A DNA stretch of 64,000 nt from Silene latifolia (Eukaryota > Streptophyta > Magnoliopsida > Caryophyllales > Caryophyllaceae): the NCBI RefSeq assembly GCF_048544455.1, contig NC_133534.1:224096292-224160291 (forward strand), written 5' to 3'. Shown here piece by piece: positions 11,621-21,829 of this stretch (positions are counted from its first letter, which is position 1; each line of letters begins with the position of its first letter). The position numbers were made by a program, and so were the translations under genes. The notes under the pieces are model-generated. The model made no database searches and was not told the DNA's origin. It saw nothing but the letters and a program-made list of their open reading frames with translations.

Positions 11621-12768
11621 CTATTTCGTCGACGATTCGATCGATCGATCGGGAATGCAGTCGATCGACTGAATTAGCGATCGGACTCGTTTTGCATCAG
11701 AATTCAAACGAGCTTCTTCATCTTTTCCCGAGTCTTCCTTTGGCTTGTCGGGACTTTCATAAGAAAGGCCACTTCTGAGATTGATGGCATTGATCGTCTC
11801 AACCGGCCCTTCACATTTGCTTGAAGAATTAGCGGCTTGATTAGCCTCCATGTTCTCCAATTGTTTCACAAAATTCCGTGAGGACTCAATCCCGGCTGCT
11901 TCCATATTCGCCACTTGAACCAAAAGGAGTTGGACCATCTCTCTTAACTTCTCGATCTCATCTGAGTTTTGAATAGGAACTTCGACTTTCCCCTTGGAAG
12001 CTTCAGAAGTCTCGAGTTTCTCGAGACGGGTAGAAATGGAAGTTATAAGTGTCACAACAGCAGTCATGTCTTCACTTTGCTTTCGTGACTTACCACGTGA
12101 ACTTCCAAACTCAGCTTTATGAACTGCCATCTCCTCAATGGTGTTCCAACCTTTACTTTGACCGGTATTATTTTGAAACCTACCATTAGCAGCTGCATCC
12201 AAGATGACCTTGTAATCATCATATAAGGCATTGTAAAATAGGTTGCAAAGATACCATTGCTGGAAACCATGGTGAGGGACAGCTCGGACTAAACTTTTGA
12301 AACGTCCCCATGCTTCACAAAAATCTTCATCGGCTCCTTGCAGAAAACTCGTGATTTTGCCCTTCAAGGCATCAGTCTTTGAAAGCGGGAAGTATTTCTT
12401 GTAGAAGGCTAGTGCTAAAGATGTCCAATCAGTGACTCCAGCTGCTACTCTATCGAGGTAGCGATACCAATCTCGCGCCGAATCCTTCAAGGAGTATAAG
12501 AACATGAACCCCTTTACTTCATCTTGAGTTACCCCCTCCGGTATAGGTATTGAACAGCAATAGTCCGTGAAAATTTCCATATGTTTCAAGGGGTCTTCAT
12601 CGGTAGACTCATGAATCGATTCCGTTCCACTAAATCAATATAAGAGGAACGAAACTCGAATTTACCGGTAGAAGGGGTAGGTAACTGTTGCCCCTTTGGA
12701 AGGTGGTGCTCCTTTGGCTGAAAATTATCATATATCGTAGCCATAACTTCCAAAATGAGAGTACTCAA
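11621..12768 (-). pseudogene. gag: Athila gag (frameshifted)
   Basis: The capsid protein gene of the element. The frame opens at 12768 (MSTLILEVMATIYDNF) and shifts near 12590. The second piece runs 12589-11621 and contains the retrotransposon gag core: RDWYRYLD, WTSLALAFYKKYFP, EDFCEAWGRFKSL and FYNALYDDYKVILD. A coiled-coil-like region with LEKLET and KLREMVQLL follows. The CCHC zinc knuckle usual in Athila gag is not visible. The C-terminal end contains SIDCIPDRSIESS, encoded by the TCGATCGA-rich DNA at 11460-11690. The gag start lies about 135 bases after the primer site, as expected. Not functional as read because of the frameshift. Confidence 0.85.
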
Positions 12769-12903
12769 GTCTTCCTCTCAAAAACCTGTCCTCTAACTGT
12801 GCAAAAGCAAAACTAGAAGCAAAGGTAAGCAACGGCCTCAAGGAACAAAAGTTCCCTGAGACAAGGAAAATAAACTAAATAAAGCAAACAGAATTACACC
12901 GTC

Positions 12904-12921
12904 TCCCCGGCAACGGCGCCA
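12904..12921 (-). promoter_or_regulatory. Primer binding site, tRNA-Asp type
   Basis: On the minus strand this reads TGGCGCCGTTGCCGGGGA, which pairs over 18 bases with the 3' end of plant tRNA-Asp including CCA. It lies 5 bases inside the 5' LTR, the usual place, and tRNA-Asp priming is typical of Athila. Confidence 0.92.
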
Positions 12922-12926
12922 AAATT

Positions 12927-14202
12927 TGATACCGTCGTTTAGTACCAAAATTTAAATTTATATTTCCAGACTAAAACTATAGCTAGTGATAGTAAGGGTC
13001 GAACCACAGAGAGACAAGGTTGATTTTGTTTGCTATTTTTCAGTCTATAAAGTAACGATAAATTGGGGGTTTTGAAATCGATTGATTAACTGGCTAATTG
13101 CTAAAATGAATATTCTTAACAAGATAAAAAGAGGATCGGGAATTTCGGTTCACCATGGCAAATAAAGTGTCAAGCAAGCGCAGAGATCTCATAATACGGT
13201 CTCAGGGAAATAAGCTAGTCTTTCGATCAAAGCTCAAATAACCTCACGGTCCATTAATTCCCTAGAATTTATCAAAGTTTTCACTCAAGAGAAATTCTAA
13301 ATCTAGCGATAAATCAAATTACCAATCTTTCGACCTAGCAAAGAAATCCATCAAAAGATAACAAGACCAATACGGAAGAACTCATGCTACACAACAATCC
13401 TAATTTTATACCATGGCTCACCTAATTCCCAATCAAAGGAGTTACCTACGCATAATCATGACTACACTAATTGCGAAATTAACAAATAAGGACAAATTCA
13501 ACATGGCGGAATCTAACTAGAACAAAGGAGAGAAATTCAATTACTGAAATTAATTGATGAAACAAGAATTAAATTAACAAGCAAAAATAAGAGAAAGAAG
13601 AATTGCATAAAAGGCTTACTAATTGAATATCAAGAACGAAGCACTCCCATCAAAAAGTTTCCGTCTCAAGCTAGATCTAAAAACTAAGTTTTTTCCAGAA
13701 TGAATAACATAACCTAAAAGTTGCTGCGTTCTACTGATAAAAAGATACCGAAAGTTAATTACAAGTTGGGCTTTTAAAAGTCTAACACGGAAAATTAAAC
13801 GTTAGCTCAAAATCAGGTCGATCGAGTCGGTCAAGACGGTCGATCGATCAACATGCGGAATAAAAGAGCTTCGCCTCGAGCTCCGGTGGTCGATCGACTG
13901 AAAGGCGTAGTCGATCGACTGAAAATGCTGTGCAGTGGCTCCTTGTGGCTTCCAAACAACTCTTCACTCCTTGCACGCATCTCAAGGTGAGTGAAATGAA
14001 CTCTCCTTCCTCTTGGCTTCCTTGAACTCGCTTCCGGAGGACGAACTTGGCTTGATTTAGCCTACTTCCACGCATTCCTACAATAATTCATAGAAAATGC
14101 AAAGTAAACCGTTTCGGGAGAAATAGTAGCCTTAAGCTATCAATTATGCATGGAAATACGTGCCAAAACCGCAGATAAAGTGTATAGAATATGCACGTAT
14201 CA
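12927..14202 (-). repeat. 5' LTR of the Athila element
   Basis: This 1,276-bp copy has TG...CA ends and matches 2133-3397 except for a few indels and substitutions. It lies beside the primer binding site. Two clusters of the palindrome TCGATCGA lie at about 13816-13925. Confidence 0.95.
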
Positions 14203-14207
14203 TAATC
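14203..14207. repeat. Target-site duplication TAATC (right)
   Basis: The five bases immediately outside the right LTR are identical to 2128-2132. Confidence 0.9.
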
Positions 14208-14401
14208 ATTTTAACTAATTAAAACAACAATATGAAAAATCAAAATGGAAACAAATCAACAAAAAAAAAAAAGAAATTCAACACCGCAAAAAAATTTGTC
14301 ACGACAAAAATTTTTTTTTATTCGGCCGATTGTTTTTTTTTTCTTTTGTTAAAATTTTGTTTAAATTTATTTATGAAAATGTGAAAATAAAATCGTGGCC
14401 T
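14203..14401 (-). other. Copia leader segment
   Basis: AT-rich non-coding leader downstream (minus strand) of the copia primer site, cut by the Athila insertion at 14202. Homopolymer runs are common; no ORF. Confidence 0.6.
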
Positions 14402-14415
14402 TGGCTCTGATACCA
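14402..14415 (-). promoter_or_regulatory. Primer binding site, initiator tRNA-Met type
   Basis: The minus strand reads TGGTATCAGAGCCA, the standard Ty1/copia primer site complementary to initiator tRNA-Met. It lies 2 bases from the LTR at 14418-15500 and fixes that element on the minus strand. Confidence 0.88.
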
Positions 14416-14417
14416 CT

Positions 14418-15500
14418 TGTGGGAATTATCTGTATGCTTCCCATTAAATATAAGGATTATAACGATTTATAATGATGAATGCGAGTCATAAAATAAATTA
14501 CATAAACAAAAGGTAGAGAATTAAGGAATAACCTTCGGTCCTAGCTAATATGGCCTATGAACAATATCGCAATGATATTCTCCTATCAGTTGCACCCAAG
14601 ATGATATGAGATATGCCTTTGTTCTTTTGCTAGAATCGATCCCCAATTTTCTGTAAATATTATTTAGGGTTTTTGTGTTTTTCTTTTGATGAGAGGAGGC
14701 TAGGTCAAAATTAGGTTAAAGAGAGAGAGAGAGAGAGAGAGAAATGATCTCCCTTTCTACCCTAATACAACCGAAAAAACAAGAGAAGAAAAAATAGGAA
14801 AAAAAATTTTCTTTCTTTTTTTTTTCTTCCATTCGGTTTTTGCCGAAAGTTAAAAAATAGGAGGATAAAATCCTCTTATTTTTAGATGTTTCCATAATGT
14901 ATAAAAATGTGTATCTTTGTATAAATTGTCAATTATATTGATATGTATTAATAAGACTACACACAACGGCTTGAAGTCGATTAATTAATACCGGTCTGTC
15001 AACATTTACACTGACAATATTGTATAATATATACATTAACTATAAATATCGCATATTTATAATTAGCTTATTAAATATAACGGATTACATTTAGTTATGA
15101 ATTAACATATTAATTCGTCCAAGCTAACATTATATACATTAATTAAATATAACTTATTATATTCAATTTACGAATTGACAGTTAATTCGTCTCAGCTAAT
15201 ATTATTTAATCGGAATTAAATAATCGTCTCATCAACACATTGACTAACTGTTTAGTCATATAAGGCATCAATGTGATTACATTTCCATAACCACATCTCT
15301 CAAACACATCCTTTAGGTGTGACTTTTAGGGACCAGTTGATCACCGCCATCTGTATGATAATAACGTCAAACTTTCTAGCAAGCCAACCGTTATTAGGTA
15401 ATCGTTAATCAACTGATAAAATACGAAGTATACCCTTGTGAACCTATAAGAGATTTATAAATGTTATCACACTAATTTGTGGAGGACACAAGCTCCAACA
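14418..15500 (-). repeat. Ty1/copia LTR (5' LTR, minus strand)
   Basis: This 1,083-bp LTR starts TGTTGG and ends CCCACA on the minus strand, beside a tRNA-Met primer site. It includes a (GA)n run at about 14720-14742 and a diverged tandem pair at about 15072-15205 (TTAAATATAAC ... TTAATTCGTC). The body of the element, expected to the left, is interrupted or lost. The opposite LTR is not in the window. Confidence 0.8.
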
Positions 15501-15863
15501 GACTAATGCTAAACCTTATGCTACACCAATGGTCTCTAACATCAAACTTGACAAAGACGAAAATGGTAAAAGTGTTAGTGAAAACGTGTATCGAGGTATG
15601 ATCGGTTCATTACTTTATTTAACCGCTATTCGACTTGACATACAATTTAGTGTGTACTTGTGTGCCCGTTTCCAATAAAATCCTAAGGAATCACATTTCA
15701 AAGCCGTCAAACGGATTTTTAGGTATTTGGTTAGAACGCAAGGTCTATATCTTTGGTATGCATCTCATTATGAACTTGATCTTGTAGGATTTTCCGATGT
15801 GGATTTCGCGGGTAGCTCGTGGATAGGAAAAGAACTTCGGGTATTGCTACATTCATGGGACCG
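15501..15863 (+). pseudogene. Ty1/copia RT end and RNase H fragment
   Basis: The plus strand encodes AKPYATPMVSNIKLDK, VYRGMIGSLLYLTAIRLD, KAVKRIFRYL, LDLVGFSDVDFAGS and, after a one-base shift, KRTSGIATFMGP. These are the copia RNase H blocks (GSLLYLT.TRPDI, YSDADFAG, KSTSG). A stop follows CARFQ. The fragment is cut at 15500 by the copia LTR and at 15863 by a Ty3-type LTR. Confidence 0.85.
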
Positions 15864-16130
15864 TGTAATACCCCGTAATTTAATAAGTATTTATAAGAAT
15901 AATTTATATAATTCAAATAATTAATTAGTGGCATTTATAATAATAATTGAAAATAAGACTTTAATTAAATAATGAAATAAATAAGCAAGTAGGGAATTGG
16001 ACTTAGCTAGTAATAAGGCCTTGGGCCGTGTGATATAGATAAGTGCCGATTATATTGGCCTAGTAAGAGTATTAGTCCACATTTGAAGAGGGATTTAATA
16101 ATTGATGATTTATTATTTTTGACAATTCCC
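15864..16130 (+). repeat. Ty3-type LTR fragment (TGTAATACCCCG family)
   Basis: Starts TGTAATACCCCGTAATTTAA and matches 61209-61470 with scattered changes (GGGAATTGGACTTAG and GGCCGTGTGAT are common to both). It interrupts the copia RNase H frame. The right end is lost at the junction with the Athila fragment; the position is approximate. Confidence 0.65.
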
Positions 16131-16149
16131 CTCTTCCTTTTCATGATTT

Positions 16150-16401
16150 TTGACCCCATTCGACACGGTTTTGACCCCGACTCGCTTTTATTTTTCCCTT
16201 TTATTCCATGTGTTCGAAAACTATGAATTCCCGATGGTCGTTGTCGAGAGTGGAGAGCAAGAAGGTGAGGAAGAAAGAGAAGAAGAGGGTAGTGAAAGTG
16301 AAAATGGTGATGACTCCGCATCCATAGAGGTTGATGATGACTCAAGTGAAGAGGTTGATGATGATACTAATGATAGTGATGACGCCATGGGCGAAGATTG
16401 A
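16150..16401 (+). pseudogene. Tail of Athila envelope-position ORF
   Basis: An 83-codon open stretch ending DDTNDSDDAMGED. It is very acidic (runs of E, D and S), like the tail of the ORF at 4989-6481 and the end of the frame at 21830 (MEVDEDDVTMSEN). Sequence after the stop also matches the minus-strand Athila, so this is the ORF end and not a host gene. The upstream part is gone. Confidence 0.65.
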
Positions 16402-18415
16402 TGACAAGCAAGCTTTTGGAGGATGCCACATTACTTTGTGAGTTTCCTACACCTCCTTTAAAGTTGTCTATTTCTCTTGTTTTTCATATAATTTGCATCT
16501 TGATCATAGTTTGGAGTCCTAGAACCATCTAGAGGACTAACACCTCGGTCCCATTAAGGTGTTCATTATATTGTTCCCATTTTCAAAATCCAAAATGACA
16601 AATTGTAGTTTCATGCATGCATTCATTTGTGTGCATCAACTCCCCCAAAAATTTTGGCATTAGAAATAGTGTCTATTTTGGTTTGGGAAAGTTTATCCAT
16701 ATGCATTGGGAGCTAATCTAAATTATGCTCTCCACCATAACAAAAACCCATGCATCATGTAGTATAGCTTAGTTTAGTTTGCATTTAGCTTAGAAATCAT
16801 GCATTTTCATATAGATTGCATAATTTCCTATCGTATTGGCCATTGAGGACAATGCCCATACTAGTGTGGGGATGGGAAATTCTAACTTGACTTTTTAAAC
16901 AAAAATCATAAAAATTGAATTTTTTTGAAAATTACAAAAACATGTCTTTTTATTTCATTAATCATAAAAACCATAAAAATTTGAAAAATTCAAAAAAAAC
17001 CAAAAACATGTTCATTTCCTTTGTAGCGTAGTCTTGTATATATTGTTTGTGTTTGTTCATCCTTGTTCACATTGATCGACTACGCCACATCTGAGACATG
17101 AGGATATAGAAGACCGCATGGTATGATCTTTCCAATCTCCTTTTTCCTCTTTATGTTGATGACTATGTGGCTTTATTTTGATTGATGCGGTATAAACAAT
17201 GTGAAATTAGGATTACATTTAGATTATTTGGCATATTAGTTGGTAGAATCACATGCATTAGGTTGTATAAATGTTAGTTGCATCATGGCATATAGTTGCA
17301 TTTAGGAAATTTTTTGTGAAAATGTCTATTTGGGAAGCTTGACAAGTGTATATAAGGCCCTTCTAGATACTTTTTATTCTTAAGACTTTGCTTGTTAGAA
17401 TACTTATAAAACACCCTAGGATGTGTCATGCTAGTATCCTTTGACCCATGGATTAAGGCCTAGTCAAGAGTACCTTGTGGTGTGATAACTCCTTGGCTAC
17501 CATTTATTCCAAGGTGACCCTTGAAACCATGCAACCATCATCCATGTTCTACCATATTTTATCAAAGGGAATGGGCAAAAAAACTGTTCAAATTTGAGTT
17601 CAGGAAAAGAAAAGAAAAGAAAAAGTTTGCAATTACATCAAAAGAAAAGAGGAGTAACAAAAATGAAAACTCCTATGCTTCAAATACAAGGCACCCACGT
17701 TACTAATTGGGGTGACTTTGAAAATGTTCAAAAAGAAATTCAAAAAGTTGAAAAATTGTCAAGTGTTGAAAATGCCAAACATCAAAGAAATGGCAAAAAG
17801 AAATTGTTCTCAAAATGTTAATGCCACAATAAAAACAACAACAAAGCAAACTCCCCAAATGAAACTCAAATACTATCGATCCCTTTTCCATCGTATCCAC
17901 TTTTGTACATGGTAGAGAGGGAACGACCTTTCTTCTTGTTTAGCCAAGAAGGGGAATTCCGCGATCCTCCAGTGTTTCTAACACCATAGGGAGTCTACTC
18001 TTGATGAAAGCATATAACGATTAAGGATAAAGGTACTCTAGCTTGGCACAACTTGGAGGTGATTTATTGGTATCCTTTTAGGCTTAGTAGTTTGAAGAAA
18101 CTATATCTATAATGGAATGTGTACTCTTGAATTGCTTCCCCTTTAGATAATTTCCGCCACTTAGATGAGGAAAGTGGCTATTCATTTTTGTAGATGCATC
18201 CATTACTTGTTTTGTGTGCTTTAATGCTTGGATGTGTCGCCATTTTGGCAAGCCCCACCTTGCCTTGCAAGAAGGCATCCTACCTCATGGTTGTCTTGTT
18301 GTGAGTTGAAGGGGCGGAGTGAGACCCGATAATTGTCTCACATTGTCTATTAGTAGGTTAGTTTAAATAAAGGTCCTAGTTTTGTCACCTCTTTACTCGG
18401 GACGAGCAAAGGCTC
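16402..18415 (+). other. 3' untranslated region of the plus-strand Athila
   Basis: Non-coding. The stretch 17500-18060 matches the reverse complement of 20119-20700, and 16410-16570 matches the reverse complement of about 21550-21840. Small ORFs in 17520-17915 are chance frames in purine-rich sequence. Confidence 0.7.
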
Positions 18416-18429
18416 GGTTTGGGGATATT
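18416..18429 (+). promoter_or_regulatory. Polypurine tract of the plus-strand Athila
   Basis: GGTTTGGGGATAT immediately before the LTR start TGATGTGACTC, preceded by GGGACGAGCAAAGG as in the complete Athila. Confidence 0.85.
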
Positions 18430-20118
18430 TGATGTGACTCATATTTGAGCATATTTAGTCCCCGAATTAGCCTCGTTCCTATGCTTTTTAGTGCATAATT
18501 GGGTCATTTACTATCTTTAGTCTTTCGTTTTGCATATTCTTTGAGGTTTTGATCCCTTGGTAGGAAAGGAGTAAGAACCTTGCATTTTCATGGCAAAATG
18601 GAGCTAAGTTGATCGAATCTAATGACCAAGCATCAAAGGGAAGACAATTCTAGAAGGCCTATGTAATAATGAAGTAAATGGGCAATGATGAAAAGATCCT
18701 TGCATCTCCAACAAGATCCTTGAGGATTGTTGGAGAAAGAAAAGAAGAAGATGTGACTGGCTGCTGATTTGGACGTCGCAGTGCGCGGGACGAGCGTCCC
18801 GTGGCCAAGACGCTCGTTCTAGTCCCCCTCAATCCGAGCGTCGCCCTCCCTAATCCGCTCGGATTCCTCTCCAGTGCAGACCGTCGCTCAGCCAAGCCGC
18901 TGGGGACGAGCGGATCCCCTGAAAACCACCTAAACGGATATGCGCATCTCCCTCGAGAGGAGCACTTCCTCAACTTTTCTTAAGGGACTTGATCGTCATT
19001 CAAGCCCTTAGTAACCCTAATTTATGTACCTAATCCTTAGTATAAATACCCCATTGTACTAATTAAATTATCATGCTCTTTTTAGGTTATTCTAATCCAA
19101 TTTTAATCTCATCTTAATCTTGTAATCAACGCTTAATTTAGCATTAATACAAATCTCATCTCTTAATCTTTCCTTAATTTCTCTATAGTTCATCCTTTAT
19201 TTTGGGTAATTGAAGATTATTTGGGTATTATTGGGAGATTGACAACCTTCCATCAATCATCAAGTACTTCTATTATTCTTTGCTTATTATTTTGGAATCA
19301 TCTTTAGGTATAATTTCTTAATCCTTGCTTTAATTATTGTTAATCCTTTCCATTCATTCATCATGTTTTGCCTTGTTAATATGATTGACAACCTTGTTAG
19401 CATGTTAAATTTTGGAATGAGTGAGTAGTCTCTTAGCAAGGGTTTTGGGTGATAGGGGAAATCAACAGGGGATACGATTAATGCTTAATCTAATATGTTC
19501 ACATAATTTATTTGCTTGCTTGTTGTGATATCAACTTATGCACATGTTATGTTTGATGAAATGCGAGCCTATTAATTCGTGCATTTTTTCCCCATCACTT
19601 ATCTATTCAATGAGACTTGTAAGACATAATCCAACTCGAGTCTCATTAGACCATGCATATAGTTGAATAGGGAGGAATAAGTCGACTTGTAGGTGTTGTA
19701 CAATCTAATCGATTCGGCTCCGGGACCCAAACCTTCCTAGGATTGTAAGATATAAACCAACTCGATCCTATCACAACAATATTTGCTTGCTTATAATTTG
19801 AGAATATGTTTGTTTGATCAATTCCCATGTATCCCTTATGAACCCATGATACCCTAGTGCTTTTAATCAATTGTTTACATCTCATTTTAATCATCTTGCT
19901 TGTTTATTTACATTGTTATTTAGTTTAGTTGATCTCCTACCTCAATACAAATTGTGACACCCTGAGACACAACCATTGCAATCGAAAATCCTACATCAAT
20001 ACCCGTCCCTTGGGATCCGACCTTTACTTACCTCTTTACTAATAGTAGTGAAGTTATAAATATTGTTTTGGTCTAGGTACTCCTAACGACAAGTAACCGA
20101 AAAATGATAATCCGACCA
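18430..20118 (+). repeat. 3' LTR of the plus-strand Athila
   Basis: About 1,689 bp from TGATGTGACTC to GACCA. It matches the LTR at 61774-63541 along its length (AGTCCCCGAATTAGCC, ATTCGGCTCCGGGACCC, GGGATCCGACCTTTACTT). It carries two perfect inverted repeats at 18790-18817 and 18831-18865. Confidence 0.85.
19041..19047 (+). promoter_or_regulatory. TATA box in Athila LTR
   Basis: TATAAATACCCCATT, conserved at the same place in the other LTR of this family (62441). Confidence 0.6.
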
Positions 20119-21829
20119 ACCTCCAACTTGTGTCAAACTAGGGTAAATTTATCCTCAATCGCTAAATGCTTTTGTCAAGAGTAGGCTCTTTATGGCGTTA
20201 GAAACACTGTAGGATCGGGGAATTCCCCCTCTTGCCTAGACAAGAATAAGGGTCGTCCCCTCTCCACCATGCAACAAAGAAAGGATCATCAATGGATAAA
20301 AGGGATCAAAATTCTTTGAGTTTCACAATGGTAGTTTGATTTTGATTTGTTTTTCCCCCCAAATTGTTGTGGCATTTGACTTTTTGAAAACATTTCTTTG
20401 CCATTTTTTATGTTTGGCAATTTGATACTTGGCAATTCTTTGCATTCTTTTTGAACATTTTCAAAGTAACCCTATTTTGTAGCAAGGTTACTTTTATTGA
20501 AGCATAGTAGTCTATTTTTGCTCCTCTTTTCATTGATGCAATTTTTGCAGACTTTTTGGCTTTCACTTTGGTACTTGAACTCAAAATGGAGATTTATTGT
20601 GCCCATTACCTTTGTATTGGCAAAATATGATGATAGAAATGAAAGAACGTTTGCATGGCATCAAGGGTCACCTTGGAATAAACGGTAGCCAAGGAGTCAT
20701 CACACCACAAGGTACTCTTGACTAGGCCTTAGTCCATGGGTCAAAAGATACTAGTATGACATATCGTAGGGTGTCTTGAAGGTATTCTAGCAAACAAAGT
20801 CTCATGCAGAAAAATTATCTACAGGGGCCTATATACACTTGCCAAGCTTCCCAACTAGACATTTTCACAAAAAGTTTCCTAAAATGCAACTACATGCCAT
20901 GATGCAACTAATATATATACAATCTAATGCATATGCTACTATCACTAGTATGCCATATAATCTAAATGCAACTCCTAAAATCACATTGGTTTGTACCGCA
21001 TCAAACAAAAAGAAGCCACATTGTCATTAACATATAAGAGGAAAAAGGAGATTTGGAAAGATCATACCATGCGGTCTTCATATTCCTCATACCTTGAATG
21101 TGGCGTAGTCGGTCCCAAGTGATAGGAGTGAACACAAACAAATACATATAAAATATACATTTCTACACTACAAAGGGACGAACATGTTTTTGGATTTTTA
21201 AAATTTTTATCCTTTTTGAATTTTTGAGTTAGATAGTGTTAGAATTCCCCATATCCACACTTAGAATGGACAAAACAATAGTGAATTGTGCAGATGCAAT
21301 AAAATGAATGATGCATGATTCTACACTAGATGCAAACTATATGTGAGAAATTTACATGTGATAGATATATACAAGTGATGCAATCTAAACTATACTACAT
21401 GATGCATGCAGTCTATTGTTCAGAGAGCTAATTTATATTAACTCGCATTCCTTATGAGTGAACTTCCCCAAACCGGACAAAACACTATTTCTAGTGCAAA
21501 AAGGAGAAAGTTCATTCACAAGACATGAAATGCAATGCATGAATGAAGATTGTCATTTTAGATTCTTTGTAGTGGGAGCAAAAAGATAGGCACCTCAATG
21601 TTGGTAAGGTGTGAGTCCTTTGAATGGTGCTACGACTCAAAAACTCAAAACTACCAAAGAGCCCGAAATGACTCTTAAAGTGATGCAAGTTAAATGTTCT
21701 ACAAGTTATAGAAACATGAGACAAAAACAAAGCGAAAAGAGGGGTAGGAGACTCACAATGGAATAGGTCAATACTAGTATAAGTGATCCACCCCGCATTG
21801 TGATGCCCTCCTTCAAGCTTTGTCAACCA
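20119..21829 (-). other. 3' untranslated region of the minus-strand Athila
   Basis: Reverse complement of sequence like 16410-18060. No gene. It lacks the last ~370 bases and polypurine tract present in the plus-strand copy. Confidence 0.7.

Larger units (their letters stand above)
2133..14202 (-). mobile_element. Complete Athila-type Ty3/gypsy LTR retrotransposon
   Basis: This is a 12,070-bp element with two LTRs (2133-3397 and 12927-14202), both starting TGATACCG and ending CGTATCA. It is flanked by a perfect 5-bp duplication, TAATC (2128-2132 and 14203-14207). The primer binding site matches tRNA-Asp and the polypurine tract abuts the left LTR, so transcription runs right to left. The order on the minus strand is gag, protease, RT, RNase H, integrase, then an extra ORF in the envelope position, which is the Athila layout. 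The LTRs are nearly identical by eye, so the insertion is recent, yet gag and pol are split by frameshifts. It sits inside the leader of a minus-strand copia element. Confidence 0.95.
16150..20118 (+). mobile_element. 3' part of a plus-strand Athila element
   Basis: Contains the acidic tail of the envelope-position ORF (to 16401), about 2 kb of 3' non-coding sequence, a polypurine tract and a full 3' LTR (18430-20118). gag and pol are missing; the left junction near 16130-16150 is a truncation. The right end abuts a minus-strand Athila fragment. Confidence 0.8.

Noticed and set aside
12904..12921. tRNA gene fragments (matches to tRNA-Asp, -Lys, -Arg, -Met ends)
   Set aside because: Only 14-18 bases, in antisense, beside LTRs: these are primer binding sites, not tRNA genes.
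17520..17915. Several lysine-rich small ORFs
   Set aside because: Overlapping frames in A-rich 3' non-coding Athila sequence with a homologous copy at 20119-20700 that does not keep the frames.
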